A program made the position numbers and the translations under genes. A stretch of 64,000 bases of DNA from Niveibacterium sp. 24ML (GTDB lineage Bacteria > Pseudomonadota > Gammaproteobacteria > Burkholderiales > Rhodocyclaceae), in assembly GCF_026586805.1 (NCBI RefSeq), contig NZ_JAPFHA010000020.1:38056-102055 (forward strand), written 5' to 3'. Positions 19,393 through 29,211 of this stretch are shown here, piece after piece (the stretch's first letter is position 1; each line of letters begins with the position of its first letter). The notes below the pieces were generated by a model. It searched no databases. It worked only from the letters and a program-made list of their open reading frames with translations, and was not told where the DNA came from.

Positions 19393-20154
19393 TTAGCTCA
19401 CATGGGTGCAGAAGCCGTCCAGCAACTCGCGCATGCGCTCCGACAAACCCGCCGCCTGTGTCGCCGCCTTCAGGTCCTCAGCCGTTGCCAGGGTCTGATC
19501 AAAAAAGGTCCACTGCTGGCGCGCCAGTTCGATATCGGCGCGCGCGTTTTCCGGCAGCGCAGTGTCGGCGACCAGCGCCCCAAGCTGTGCGGAGAATGTC
19601 TTGCGCTGCTGCGCCAGCACCAGCGAAACATCAGGCGGGGCCATGCCCCATTGCCGAGTCAGCGCCAGTCGCGCCATGCGCTGAGTCAGCATGCGTATCT
19701 CCGATCCACCCAACAGGCGGCGCGATCCATCGCCCGGCTGCGCCTTGGCCAATTGCGCTGCCAGTTTCATCGCCTGATCACTCAGATCCTGCGCCAGCGA
19801 ACTCAATCGACGCACGCCATCGGGTGCGGGCTTCGCCCCCCAGGCCATGCGGTAGACCCGCCAGCGCTGTTCGATCAGCAGGATCAATTCGCCACTCACC
19901 GTGCGGTCGAGCGAGGCGTAAATCTGTTCGAACTCCCGCGTCGATTGCTGCAACTGCATGCCGGCGCGCTGGGTATCGATCCCCACGCCCATCTGGATCC
20001 AGCAGCGACCGATACGCTCGGCATGCATGGCGAGCATGCCGGCACGATTGATCGTTACCAGGGGCGAGGCCTGCGGGGCGGCCTTCTTCGCCGCCAGCGC
20101 CCCAGCGGGCAAGATCATTGAAGCGGAAGCGAGCAACAGATCGCGACGTTTCAT
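19393..20154 (-). CDS. Exported protein with PilJ-type (type IV pili MCP N-terminal) domain
   Basis: A 253-residue protein. The N-terminus KRRDLLLASASMILPAGALA resembles a twin-arginine signal. The mature part has the helical four-helix-type sensor pattern of the PilJ N-terminal domain (PF13675-like), with the hallmark INRAGMLAMHAERIGRCW and later RMLTQRMARLAL. No methyl-accepting or membrane signalling module follows, so it is a free sensor or binding domain. The ATG at 20154 has GAGGGG six bases upstream. Its TAA stop lies within the target duplication of the miniature element. Ligand and partner are unknown. Confidence 0.8.
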   Translation of the reverse strand: MKRRDLLLASASMILPAGALAAKKAAPQASPLVTINRAGMLAMHAERIGRCWIQMGVGIDTQRAGMQLQQSTREFEQIYASLDRTVSGELILLIEQRWRVYRMAWGAKPAPDGVRRLSSLAQDLSDQAMKLAAQLAKAQPGDGSRRLLGGSEIRMLTQRMARLALTRQWGMAPPDVSLVLAQQRKTFSAQLGALVADTALPENARADIELARQQWTFFDQTLATAEDLKAATQAAGLSERMRELLDGFCTHVS

Positions 20155-20164
20155 GCCGGGCCCC

Positions 20165-21616
20165 TCAAGCAGTGCCACCAACAGTCAGCCCGTCGAGGCG
20201 GATCGTTGGCTGACCGACCCCGACCGGCACGCTTTGCCCTTCCTTGCCACAGGTGCCCACGCCCGGATCGAGCGCGAGGTCGTTGCCGATCATCGACACC
20301 CGCGTCAGCGCATCCGGGCCGTTACCGATCAGGGTTGCCCCCTTGACCGGGTAGGCCAGCTTACCGTTCTCGATCATCCAGGCCTCGGCCGCCGAGAAGA
20401 CAAACTTGCCGGATGTGATGTCGACCTGGCCGCCACCGAAGTTCACCGCATACAGCCCGCGCTCGACCGAGGCAATGATCTCCTGCGGATCGCGCTCACC
20501 AGCCAGCATGATCGTGTTGGTCATGCGCGGCAGCGGCAGGTGCGAGAAGGATTCCCGACGGCCGTTGCCGGTTGGCGCCACGCCCATCAGGCGGGCGTTG
20601 GTCATGTCCTGCATATAGCCGGTCAGGATGCCGTCTTCGATCAGCACCGTACGCTGGGTCGGGTTGCCTTCGTCATCCACCGTCAGCGAACCACGCCGCC
20701 CCGGCAGGGTGCCGTCATCCACAACGGTGACGCCCTTGGCGGCAACCCGCTCGCCAATGCGGCCGGCGAAGGCCGAGCTGCCCTTGCGGTTGAAGTCCCC
20801 CTCCAGGCCGTGGCCGATGGCTTCATGCAACAGGATGCCCGGCCAGCCATTGCCGAGCACCACGGTCATCATGCCCGCGGGTGCCGGCCGGGCCGACAGG
20901 TTGGTGCTGGCCTGATGCACCGCCTTGAGCGCGTAGTCGCGCAGCACCTCGTCGGTGAACGCCGCGTAGTCATGGCGCCCGCCACCGCCCGCCGAGCCCT
21001 GCTCGCGGCGCCCGCCCTCTTCCATGATCACCACCACCGAGAGGCGGGTCAGGGGCCGCACATCCGCGGCCAGGTGGCCGTCGGATCGCGCCACCATCAC
21101 CACTTCCCAGGTCGCGGCAAGCGAGGCCATCACCTGCGTGACGCGCGGATCCAGGCTGCGCGCGATCTGCTCGATGCGTTCGAGCAGGCGCACCTTCTCG
21201 GCATCGGGCAAGGAGCCGATCGGATCGTCTGCCAGGTAGAGCGGCTTGACCTGCTTGGCCGCGCGCACCGGCACCACCCGCCCGGCGCCGGCCGCCGCAA
21301 TTGCCCGGGTGGTCTGCGCGGCGGCATCGAGCGCAGCCACGGTGATGTCGTCAGAGTATGCGAAGGCGGTTTTTTCGCCGCTCACCGCCCGCACGCCCAC
21401 GCCCTGCTCGATGCTGAAACTGCCCGCCTTGACGATGCCCTCTTCCAGGCTCCAGCCCTCAGAGCGCTGGTACTGGAAGTACAGGTCGGCGTAGTCGAGC
21501 CGATGCGTCATCAGCGTGCCAAAACAGCGGTCGATCGAAGCCAGATCAAGCTGCCCCGGCGCCAGCAGCAGGCGGTGCGCGGTGTCCATCGGGTGTTCGT
21601 GTGTCGGTGTGCTCAT
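20165..21616 (-). CDS. tldD: Metalloprotease TldD
   Basis: A ~483-residue cytoplasmic metalloprotease subunit of the TldD/PmbA family, which degrades unfolded peptides and matures some peptide natural products. The conserved zinc motif [11 protein letters not shown] starts near residue 264 (HExxxH), with the downstream [13 protein letters not shown] block containing the third metal ligand. A partner PmbA/TldE gene is not in the window. The ATG at 21616 is preferred over 21622 for ribosome-site spacing. It reads just ahead of the PilJ-N gene with a 10-base gap. Confidence 0.96.
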   Translation of the reverse strand: MSTPTHEHPMDTAHRLLLAPGQLDLASIDRCFGTLMTHRLDYADLYFQYQRSEGWSLEEGIVKAGSFSIEQGVGVRAVSGEKTAFAYSDDITVAALDAAAQTTRAIAAAGAGRVVPVRAAKQVKPLYLADDPIGSLPDAEKVRLLERIEQIARSLDPRVTQVMASLAATWEVVMVARSDGHLAADVRPLTRLSVVVIMEEGGRREQGSAGGGGRHDYAAFTDEVLRDYALKAVHQASTNLSARPAPAGMMTVVLGNGWPGILLHEAIGHGLEGDFNRKGSSAFAGRIGERVAAKGVTVVDDGTLPGRRGSLTVDDEGNPTQRTVLIEDGILTGYMQDMTNARLMGVAPTGNGRRESFSHLPLPRMTNTIMLAGERDPQEIIASVERGLYAVNFGGGQVDITSGKFVFSAAEAWMIENGKLAYPVKGATLIGNGPDALTRVSMIGNDLALDPGVGTCGKEGQSVPVGVGQPTIRLDGLTVGGTA

Positions 21617-21683
21617 GTTCATCCTGTGTCAGATCGGGTGAAGCGCTTGCAACGCGGCGCCAGCCGGGCCACGTCGCGCGCCA

Positions 21684-22490
21684 TCAAAGGCGGCGGTGCT
21701 GCAAGGCGGGCAGGCTCTCGCGCAGGCTCCGCTGGTGTTCAGGGTCAATCTCGCCAATCACGACGCCCGCGCCACGCGGCAGGTGCTGCAAGACCGCCCC
21801 CCACGGGTCGATCAGCATGCTCTCGCCCCAGGTCCGCCGGCCACCGGGGTGCTCGCCCCCTTGTGCGCTGGCCAGCACATAGCAAAGGTTTTCCACCGCG
21901 CGGGCACGCAGCAGCACCTCCCAGTGCGCACGGCCGGTGGTTTCGGTAAAGGCGGCCGGCAGCACGATCAGGGCCAGGTCGCCCATCGCGCGGAAGAGCT
22001 CAGGGAAGCGCAGGTCATAGCAAACGGCCAGCCCGACGCGGCCAAAGGGCGCATCGAAGGTGACAATTTCGGCGCCCGCTTCGATCGTGCGCGATTCATC
22101 GTACGCCTCATTGCCCTTGCGAAAGCCGAACAGGTGCAGTTTGTCGTAGCGCGCCACCCGCTGCCCGGCGTCGTCGAACACCAGCACCGCATTGCGCACC
22201 TTGTCGTGGCTTTGCGCGCGCAGGGGAATCGTTCCGCCCACCAGCCAGACCTTGTAGCGCCGCGCCGTATCGGCCAGAAAGCGCTGCATCGGGCCATCGC
22301 CCTCGGCCTCGCACACCGCGAACTTGGCCTGCTCGTCCGGCGAGATCAGCGCAAAGTACTCCGGCAACACCACCAGTTGCGCACCACCCGCGGCGGCCTC
22401 GGCGATCAGGCGCTCGGCCTCGCGCAGGTTTTCGCCCACATCCGGGCCGGAGACCATCTGCACCGCGGCAACACGATATCGTTGGCTCAC
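21684..22490 (-). CDS. Nitrilase-superfamily amidase (deaminated glutathione amidase-like)
   Basis: A 268-residue carbon-nitrogen hydrolase. The catalytic triad is visible: Glu44 in VLPEYF, Lys118 in YDKLHLF and Cys158 in AVCYDLRFPELFR. Length and the KLHLFGF/CYDLRFPELF strings match the Nit1/NitFhit group, which repairs deaminated glutathione. Its ATG overlaps the yhdP stop by four bases, a standard arrangement in Betaproteobacteria. Confidence 0.93.
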   Translation of the reverse strand: MSQRYRVAAVQMVSGPDVGENLREAERLIAEAAAGGAQLVVLPEYFALISPDEQAKFAVCEAEGDGPMQRFLADTARRYKVWLVGGTIPLRAQSHDKVRNAVLVFDDAGQRVARYDKLHLFGFRKGNEAYDESRTIEAGAEIVTFDAPFGRVGLAVCYDLRFPELFRAMGDLALIVLPAAFTETTGRAHWEVLLRARAVENLCYVLASAQGGEHPGGRRTWGESMLIDPWGAVLQHLPRGAGVVIGEIDPEHQRSLRESLPALQHRRL

Positions 22491-25400
22491 TGTTTGCCTC
22501 CGCTGTTCTCTTCAAGCGCCGGTGCGCCGTCCAGTTTGCGCACACGCGGCTCGGCCCAACTGCCATCGACCGCGTAGTCGTAGGTGAACATCTTCTCGAC
22601 CGGATCACTCAGGATCTTCTGGGCCAGGTAGGCCACCAGCCCGACGGCCGGGTTGAGCGTACCGATCGCCGGCCCCAGGGCAACCCCCAGCGCCACGGTT
22701 TCGGAGAGGGTGGGCTGCACCTGCACGCGCAAGGCCTGAGTTTCGGTCGCCAAGTTGACGCTGCCCTGCATCGACACCCGTGCAGCAGGCCCACGTATCC
22801 GGAGATCGTCGGTACGCATGATGCCCTGGTGAATTTTCATGCTACCGGAAACGCTGTCGAAGGCGAATCCTTCCGAAAACACATCGCGAAAATCAAGCGT
22901 GGCCCGGCGCGGCAAGGATTGCAGACTCAACACGCCCAGCAGCCGCCCCATCCCCGGATCGACCTTGCTGAACTGGCCGGACGCGGCGGTCAGCGTGAAG
23001 TCGCCGGAAAGCGATGCGATGTCAGGCGTGGCCGGATCGCCCCGCCAGGCAAGCGCGCCGCGGGCCGTGACTTCACCGCGGCGCAAGAGCCCGGGGTGGC
23101 CCAGCCGGCCCAGCAGCGCGCCGGCATCGCGGGCATCAAGATCAAAACGCACGCGCGTCTGGCCGCCCTGATAGGCGCCGTTGAGCGAAATGCGGCCGTC
23201 GTCATTGCTCAGCAGCAGTTGTTCAAGCTGCCAGTCTTCACCATCGGGCGCGCCGCGCAACGACAAGGCCCCCACATCGCGCGCGGCGTACATCAGCGCG
23301 CCCACCTTCAGATCGACTTGCGGCAAGCGCGCGGCGCCCGCCTTGGGATCGAGCCGCCTTGCCGGCGTGCGAGCGGACTGCACCGGCAGCAGCGCAAGGC
23401 GCGAAAGGCGGGCTTCGATTTGCCCGGCGCCACGCGTGTCGATGCTGATGCTGCCCTCGGCAGCCGGGCCGTCGAGCTGCCCGCGCCAGCGTTCGCCTTC
23501 ACGCTGCGCCACCAAGCCCTGATCGTGAAAGCGCAAGCCCCTGAGCACCAGGTCGCCCGCGTGCACCGCCACGCTATCGAAGGGCGGCGTGCCGGCATCC
23601 TGCCCGGCGCTGCCCAGCGCGTCGCGCCAGGCGTCCAGATCCAGATGGTCCACCCGCGCCCGCAAGGCCAGGCCGCGGCCTGGCAAAGCCACATCCGCCG
23701 TGCCAAGTGCCAGCACCCCCTGGTCAATCTTGAGCGCACCATCTTGTTCGTGAATCGCCAGGCGCAAGCGCGCGCGCCCCTTGAGCTGCGCCTCGACCTG
23801 CTGCCGCGCCTGCTGCGACTGGTTCTGCCATCGCCAGTCCAGCGAGAAGGGCAAAGCCTCGCCCGCCGACTTATTGAGCGGATCGGGCAGGCTCGACGCC
23901 ACACCCAGCAGGCTGGTTTCGAGCGTCAGGGCCACATCGTGCTCACGCGCCACGATGCGGGCGATGGCCGGCGTTTCGCCCGCGATGTGATCCCACGCCT
24001 GTGCCGGGTAAAGGCTGGCAAGATGCCGCGCGCTGACACTGCCATGGGCCTCGATCTCGATTGCACCATCGCGCCGTGTGTCGCCGCGCACCCGTACGGG
24101 GGTGCCAAGGAAGGCGCCGCTGGCTTCCGGAATCGAAAAGCGCGACTCGGTAAAGCCGAAGCGCCCGCTCGCCGACTCAAGGTCGGGCAAGCCCGGCAGC
24201 AGTCGCAAACGGTTGTCGGCAAAGCGGAACTCGCCTTCGGTGGTGGTTTTCTCCGGCTCGGCCAGCGGCACGGCAAGCCGCAAGGTCAGCGCGCCATCGC
24301 CGGTGGCGTCAACGCCGCGGGTGAAATAGCCCACCTTGTCGGCAATCGGGCTGGCATTGATGAATTGCAGAAACTCCCGCGTCGGACCGCTTGCCTTGCC
24401 GTCGATGGCCAGCGCGCCCAGCTCCAGGTCTTCGATCACCGCCCGTACCTGCGACACCTGGGCGCCGAACACCTTGCCACGATCGGCGTGGATTTCCATT
24501 CGCGCGCGCTCAAAACGCAAGCGCCCATCGATGTCGTCAATCGCTGGCCAGTCAGGCGCGTACTGAAGGCGCGAACCGAGCACCCGCGCATCCACCGTGA
24601 ACACCCCTTTCGGATCATCGGTGAAGGGGAAATTGGCGAGATCGCCGCGCAACACCAGCGTGGCGTCTTGGGCCTCGCCGTGGGTAATCGCATCGCGCAG
24701 CCAGTGCCGCACCTCGGCATCCACCACCGTCGGCATGTAGCGCCAGACTGCGCTGCCGTCCGCGCGCGAGAGCCGCGCTTCGATGTCGATTTCGCCGGGC
24801 CCCTCGCCCTTGGTTCGCCACACACCTTTGGCGCTGCCGCTGGCATCTTTGTTGTGAAACTCGGCACGCGCCAGCCGCACACTGGCCTGCCCGTTGTTGA
24901 GCTGCCAGTCACCCGAGAAGTTTGCCGCTTCGATCGCGATGTCCCCGGCATCGAACACGGCCGGCAAGGCCAGCGCCCCCTTGTCGACATTCAGCTCGAA
25001 CTGACCACCGCGCTCGGTCGCCGACACCGTGCCAGACCAGCCCGTGCCGCCCGGCCACAGCCCCTGCGGCGCAAGGCCCAGGCCGGCAAAGCGGGCAGCC
25101 ATGCGGTAGCGGGCGGGCATGCCCCCCTCGCCTTCCCAGCCGAGGTCAATGCGCTCGATCCGGCCATGCGGCGCCAGCGCCTGCAACTGGCTGCGCAGGG
25201 CCGATCGCAACGGCACGCGGCGCATGATCGAGGTCAGCACCGCAAGATCGAGCGACTGGGCACTGAATTCGGCACGGGCAGGCTCACCTGCCGCGCCGGC
25301 GGCGCGCTCGAAACGGAAACTCGCGGCGGACATCTCACCGCCTTCATCGGTACGCAGCGCCAGATCGCGCCCTGCCAGGCGCAACACACCGCCTTGCCGC

Positions 25401-26350
25401 ATGGCCTCCAGCCGCCCCCTGATCCAGCCCAGGCGCAGCGGCTCGGCTTCACCGGCAAACCGCAGGGCCGGCCCACGCAAGGCAAAATCGGCCACGCCCA
25501 GCGTCAACCCACCCTGCTCGAACCCGAGCCAGACGCGTACGCCACCACGCGCGTACAGCAGCGCTTGCGGCCAATCCAGCCAAGGCTTCCAGGCGGCGAA
25601 GTCGGCACGGTCCACGCTGGCATACAGCTCCCCCGACCATTCGCTCACCGGCGCACCCGGATCGGCCTTGATCCGGCCCCGCAGATCCAGCGGCGTCGCC
25701 AGCGGGGCCGGCGGGCTCGCGGTCAGGCCCACACGGTGGGTCTTGCCGGCACTTTCAAGCCGCAGGTTCAGACGGGACAGGCGCAGGGGCGGCGCGCCGC
25801 GCAGCAAGTCCTGCCACACGACCTCGGCGTCGCGAATCACGATCGCACGCTGATCGAGCAGCCATTCGCGCATGGCCGCATCGTCTTCGCCGGGCGCGGC
25901 CGAAAAACCGGCCAGATGGATCGCGCCATCGGTTTCGCGGACCAGGGTCAGCGCGGGTCGATCCACCACCAATTGATGCAAGCGCAAGCCGCCAACGAAG
26001 AGCGATCGCCACGACATCGATGCATCCACCGCCTGCAGATGCAGCGGCACCCCACCACCATGGGGTTGCAGGGTCAGGTCGCGCAAGCGCAAGCGCGGCC
26101 GCAGGCCATCCCAATCGGCATGAAGATGGCCAATCGTGACAGTCTGGCCAAGGGCTTGCGAGAGGCTTTGTTCGATCTGCGGGCGCCACTGGCCTGCCTG
26201 GGGCAGCAGCGCGTGCCGCAGCACCAGCAAGCCGATCCCGCCCGCGAAATAGGCCACCACGGCCGCCCACAATGCGACACGCACCCAGCGGGTCTGCAAT
26301 CCGTGGGGCGCATAGCGGGATAACTGGAAGCGGAAATACGAAGGCAGCAT
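22487..26350 (-). CDS. yhdP: YhdP-family AsmA-like protein (TIGR02099/DUF3971)
   Basis: A 1287-residue envelope protein with one N-terminal membrane anchor (about residues 25-47) and a very long periplasmic beta-rich region, ending in the AsmA-like C-terminal domain (TLDFRDVFSEGFAFDSVSGS, then RVSMQGSVNLATETQALRV). YhdP with TamB and YdbH is held to carry phospholipids between the membranes through a hydrophobic groove. The ATG at 26350 is used; a TTG two codons upstream is possible. It is divergent from glnE, sharing an ~89-base control region. Confidence 0.93.
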   Translation of the reverse strand: MLPSYFRFQLSRYAPHGLQTRWVRVALWAAVVAYFAGGIGLLVLRHALLPQAGQWRPQIEQSLSQALGQTVTIGHLHADWDGLRPRLRLRDLTLQPHGGGVPLHLQAVDASMSWRSLFVGGLRLHQLVVDRPALTLVRETDGAIHLAGFSAAPGEDDAAMREWLLDQRAIVIRDAEVVWQDLLRGAPPLRLSRLNLRLESAGKTHRVGLTASPPAPLATPLDLRGRIKADPGAPVSEWSGELYASVDRADFAAWKPWLDWPQALLYARGGVRVWLGFEQGGLTLGVADFALRGPALRFAGEAEPLRLGWIRGRLEAMRQGGVLRLAGRDLALRTDEGGEMSAASFRFERAAGAAGEPARAEFSAQSLDLAVLTSIMRRVPLRSALRSQLQALAPHGRIERIDLGWEGEGGMPARYRMAARFAGLGLAPQGLWPGGTGWSGTVSATERGGQFELNVDKGALALPAVFDAGDIAIEAANFSGDWQLNNGQASVRLARAEFHNKDASGSAKGVWRTKGEGPGEIDIEARLSRADGSAVWRYMPTVVDAEVRHWLRDAITHGEAQDATLVLRGDLANFPFTDDPKGVFTVDARVLGSRLQYAPDWPAIDDIDGRLRFERARMEIHADRGKVFGAQVSQVRAVIEDLELGALAIDGKASGPTREFLQFINASPIADKVGYFTRGVDATGDGALTLRLAVPLAEPEKTTTEGEFRFADNRLRLLPGLPDLESASGRFGFTESRFSIPEASGAFLGTPVRVRGDTRRDGAIEIEAHGSVSARHLASLYPAQAWDHIAGETPAIARIVAREHDVALTLETSLLGVASSLPDPLNKSAGEALPFSLDWRWQNQSQQARQQVEAQLKGRARLRLAIHEQDGALKIDQGVLALGTADVALPGRGLALRARVDHLDLDAWRDALGSAGQDAGTPPFDSVAVHAGDLVLRGLRFHDQGLVAQREGERWRGQLDGPAAEGSISIDTRGAGQIEARLSRLALLPVQSARTPARRLDPKAGAARLPQVDLKVGALMYAARDVGALSLRGAPDGEDWQLEQLLLSNDDGRISLNGAYQGGQTRVRFDLDARDAGALLGRLGHPGLLRRGEVTARGALAWRGDPATPDIASLSGDFTLTAASGQFSKVDPGMGRLLGVLSLQSLPRRATLDFRDVFSEGFAFDSVSGSMKIHQGIMRTDDLRIRGPAARVSMQGSVNLATETQALRVQVQPTLSETVALGVALGPAIGTLNPAVGLVAYLAQKILSDPVEKMFTYDYAVDGSWAEPRVRKLDGAPALEENSGGKQ

Positions 26351-26439
26351 CGGCAACAGCGAAATACAATCGGGCGCATACGCACCACGTCAGTGTCGAT
26401 GCGGATGTCAATTCTATTGGAAACCCGCCCTGGAGCCCC

Positions 26440-29124
26440 ATGGAAACCGTCGCACAGTTGACTGAGCGCCTTGCCCCGGCCCTGGCCGCAAGCCGCTACT
26501 TGCAGCGCGAACTCAATGCCCGCGCCTGGCTGGCCGATCTTCTGGCCAGTTCAATCGATGCCCCGCTGAGCGCCAATGCAATGCGCGACTTCCTCGCCTG
26601 CGAGGCGCCGGACGAAGCCCAGCTCAAGCGCGGCCTGCGCCGCCTGCGCACCTGGGTGATCTGCCACACCGCCGCGCGCGATCTGCTCGGCCTTGCGCCG
26701 CTGTCGGAAGTGACCGAGGCGATGACACGCCTGGCCGAGGTGTCGATCGCCCACGCACACGAGCTCCTCCACGCCACGCTTGCCGCGCGCCACGGCGCAC
26801 CGGCCGGGTCGGATGGCAGCCCGATGCACCTGATCATCATCGGCATGGGCAAGCTGGGCGGCCGCGAGCTCAACGTCTCGTCCGACATCGACCTGATCTT
26901 CGTATACCCGGAAGACGGAGAGACCAGCGGCGCACGGCCGCTGTCGCACTTCGAATTCTTCACCCGGCTTGGCCGCCAGATCATTGCCGCGATCGGCGAG
27001 GTCACCGAAGACGGCTTTGTCTTCCGCGTCGACATGCGCCTGCGGCCCAACGGCGATTCCGGCCCGCTGGTGTCGAGCTTCGACGCGCTGGAGCACTACT
27101 TCATCGCGCAGGGCCGCGAGTGGGAGCGCTTCGCGTGGATCAAGGCGCGTGCGCTGTCGGGCAGCCGCCACGACGAACTGGCGGCAATCGTGCGGCCCTT
27201 CGTCTTCCGCAAGTACCTCGACTTCGGCGCGATCAACGCGCTGCGCGCGCTGCACACCCAGATCCGCGCGCAGGTGGCGCGGCGCGAGATGGCCACCAAC
27301 ATCAAACTCGGGCCAGGCGGCATCCGCGAGATCGAGTTCACCGCGCAGGTGTTCCAGATCATCCGCGGCGGGCGCGACATCGGCCTGCAGATCAAGCCCA
27401 CGCTGCCGGTGCTCGAAGCGCTCGCCGACCGTGGCGTGCTCGATTTCGACGCCGTCGCCGCAATGGAAGAGGCCTACGTCTTCCTGCGTCGGCTCGAACA
27501 CCGGCTGCAGTACCTCGACGACGCGCAAACCCACGACCTGCCCGCCACGCCGGAAGACCGCCAACGCATTGCGGTGGCGATGGGGTTTGCCGATGAAGCG
27601 GCGATGCTCGCCGAGCTTGAACGCCACCGCCGGATCGTCGGCGTTGCGTTCCAAGCCGCATGCGGCGACCCGAACGAGGCCGAACACGCGCTCGACGAAT
27701 TGTGGGATGCCGGCATCACACCTGAGCATGTCGCCACCCGCTTTGAAGCGATGGGCTTCAAGAACGCCACCGCCGCGGCCGACCGCCTGGCGCAGCTGCG
27801 CGAGGGCAACCGCTATCGCCAGCTGCCCGAGAGCATCCGCGAACGTTTTGATGCGCTGATCCCGCGCATCGTCGAAGGCTGCGCCGCGCTACCCAACCCG
27901 GACGACACGCTCGCCCGCACGCTGAACCTGATCGAAACGATCAGCCGCCGCGGCGCCTACCTCGCGCTGCTGCAGCAGTACCCGCAAGCCCTGCGTCGCC
28001 TGCTCGAACTGGCCTCAGCTTCAAGCTGGGCGGCCGAGTACCTGACGACCCACCCGATCCTGCTCGACGAACTGCTCGACGCCCGCCCGCTCGACGAAGC
28101 ACCCGACTGGCCGGCCTTTGCCTGCCACCTGCGCGAACAGCTCGACGCCGCCGAACCGGACATAGAACGGCAGATGGATCTGATGCGCGAGCAACACCAC
28201 GCGCAGGTGTTCCGCATCCTGCACCAGGACATCGCCGGCAAGTGGGAAGTCGAGGCGATCGGCGATCACCTCTCGGCGCTCGCCGACGTGGTGCTTGAAG
28301 AAACGATCCGCCAGTGCTGGCGCAAGATCAAGAAACGCCACACCGAAACGCCACAGTTCGCCGTGATCGGCTACGGCAAGCTCGGCGGCAAGGAGATGGG
28401 CTACTCATCGGATCTGGACATCGTCTTCCTCTACGACGACGAAGACCAATCCGCATCGGAACACTACGCCCGCCTCGCACAACGCCTGCTGACCTGGCTG
28501 TCGAGCCGCACCCCCGCCGGCACGCTGTTCGAAACCGACACCCGCCTGCGCCCCAACGGCGAATCGGGCCTGCTGGTCAGTTCGCTCGAGGCCTTCAGCA
28601 AGTATCAGAACGAATCGGCCTGGCTATGGGAACACCAGGCGCTCACCCGTGCCCGCTTTGTGGCCGGCGACAAACGCGTCGGCGCCGCCTTCGAAGCCGC
28701 GCGTGAAGAGATCCTGCGCCGCCCGCGCGATCTGGCAGGGCTTGCCACCGACGTGATCGCGATGCGCCGCAAGATGCTCGACAACCACGCCAGTCGTGGC
28801 GACAGCTTCAATGTGAAGGACGACCCCGGCGGCCTGATCGACTTCGAGTTCATCATCCAGTACCTCGTGCTCGGTCACGCCCACACCCACCCGAAACTGG
28901 TTGCGAACCTGGGCAACATCGCACTCTCGCGCATCTGCGGCGAGCTGGGCCTGATCGACGCGGCGCGCGCCAAGGCCGCCGCAGACGCCTATCGAACCCT
29001 GCGCCGCATGCAGCACCGACTGCGCCTGAATGGCGAAAAAGCCCGCCTGCCCGCTGGCAGCGCAGAAGCCGAGCGCGGCGCGATCAGTGCCTTGTGGATG
29101 GATGTATTCGGCCGAGCGGCCTGA
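26440..29124 (+). CDS. glnE: Bifunctional glutamine synthetase adenylyltransferase/deadenylase
   Basis: An 894-residue regulator that adds and removes AMP on glutamine synthetase under PII control. Two nucleotidyltransferase domains are seen: the first with GMGKLGGRELNVSSDIDLIF and RVDMRLRPNGDSGPLV, the second with GYGKLGGKEMGYSSDLDIV and ETDTRLRPNGESGLLV. Each is followed by its helical GlnD-PII-like region. The ATG at 26440 has TGGAG close upstream. Slightly shorter than the E. coli protein but complete. Confidence 0.97.
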   Translation: METVAQLTERLAPALAASRYLQRELNARAWLADLLASSIDAPLSANAMRDFLACEAPDEAQLKRGLRRLRTWVICHTAARDLLGLAPLSEVTEAMTRLAEVSIAHAHELLHATLAARHGAPAGSDGSPMHLIIIGMGKLGGRELNVSSDIDLIFVYPEDGETSGARPLSHFEFFTRLGRQIIAAIGEVTEDGFVFRVDMRLRPNGDSGPLVSSFDALEHYFIAQGREWERFAWIKARALSGSRHDELAAIVRPFVFRKYLDFGAINALRALHTQIRAQVARREMATNIKLGPGGIREIEFTAQVFQIIRGGRDIGLQIKPTLPVLEALADRGVLDFDAVAAMEEAYVFLRRLEHRLQYLDDAQTHDLPATPEDRQRIAVAMGFADEAAMLAELERHRRIVGVAFQAACGDPNEAEHALDELWDAGITPEHVATRFEAMGFKNATAAADRLAQLREGNRYRQLPESIRERFDALIPRIVEGCAALPNPDDTLARTLNLIETISRRGAYLALLQQYPQALRRLLELASASSWAAEYLTTHPILLDELLDARPLDEAPDWPAFACHLREQLDAAEPDIERQMDLMREQHHAQVFRILHQDIAGKWEVEAIGDHLSALADVVLEETIRQCWRKIKKRHTETPQFAVIGYGKLGGKEMGYSSDLDIVFLYDDEDQSASEHYARLAQRLLTWLSSRTPAGTLFETDTRLRPNGESGLLVSSLEAFSKYQNESAWLWEHQALTRARFVAGDKRVGAAFEAAREEILRRPRDLAGLATDVIAMRRKMLDNHASRGDSFNVKDDPGGLIDFEFIIQYLVLGHAHTHPKLVANLGNIALSRICGELGLIDAARAKAAADAYRTLRRMQHRLRLNGEKARLPAGSAEAERGAISALWMDVFGRAA

Positions 29125-29135
29125 GACCAGCGAAC

Positions 29136-29160
29136 GGGCGACGCGGCGCTCGCGTCGCCC
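29136..29160. terminator. Hairpin between convergent glnE and the APE operon
   Basis: GGGCGACGCG and CGCGTCGCCC form a perfect 10-bp stem with a GCGCT loop. It sits 12 bases after glnE and 52 bases after the last APE gene, with no T run on either side. It is probably a shared stop or RNA-end hairpin. Confidence 0.5.
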
Positions 29161-29211
29161 GGCAATGCTCACTTCCGCTTGACGTAACGGCCGCGCAGCG
29201 CAACGCCGGCT

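Noticed and set aside
19278..20051. Open frame starting inside the miniature element
   Set aside because: Its first ~40 codons are the element itself, and a similar start appears in the second copy at 38699; no motif and no ribosome site. A by-product of the repeat, not a transposase.
22829..26323. Long plus-strand open frame (1164 codons) opposite yhdP
   Set aside because: Basic, His/Arg/Gln/Ala-rich text with no motif; it mirrors a real minus-strand gene in GC-rich DNA.
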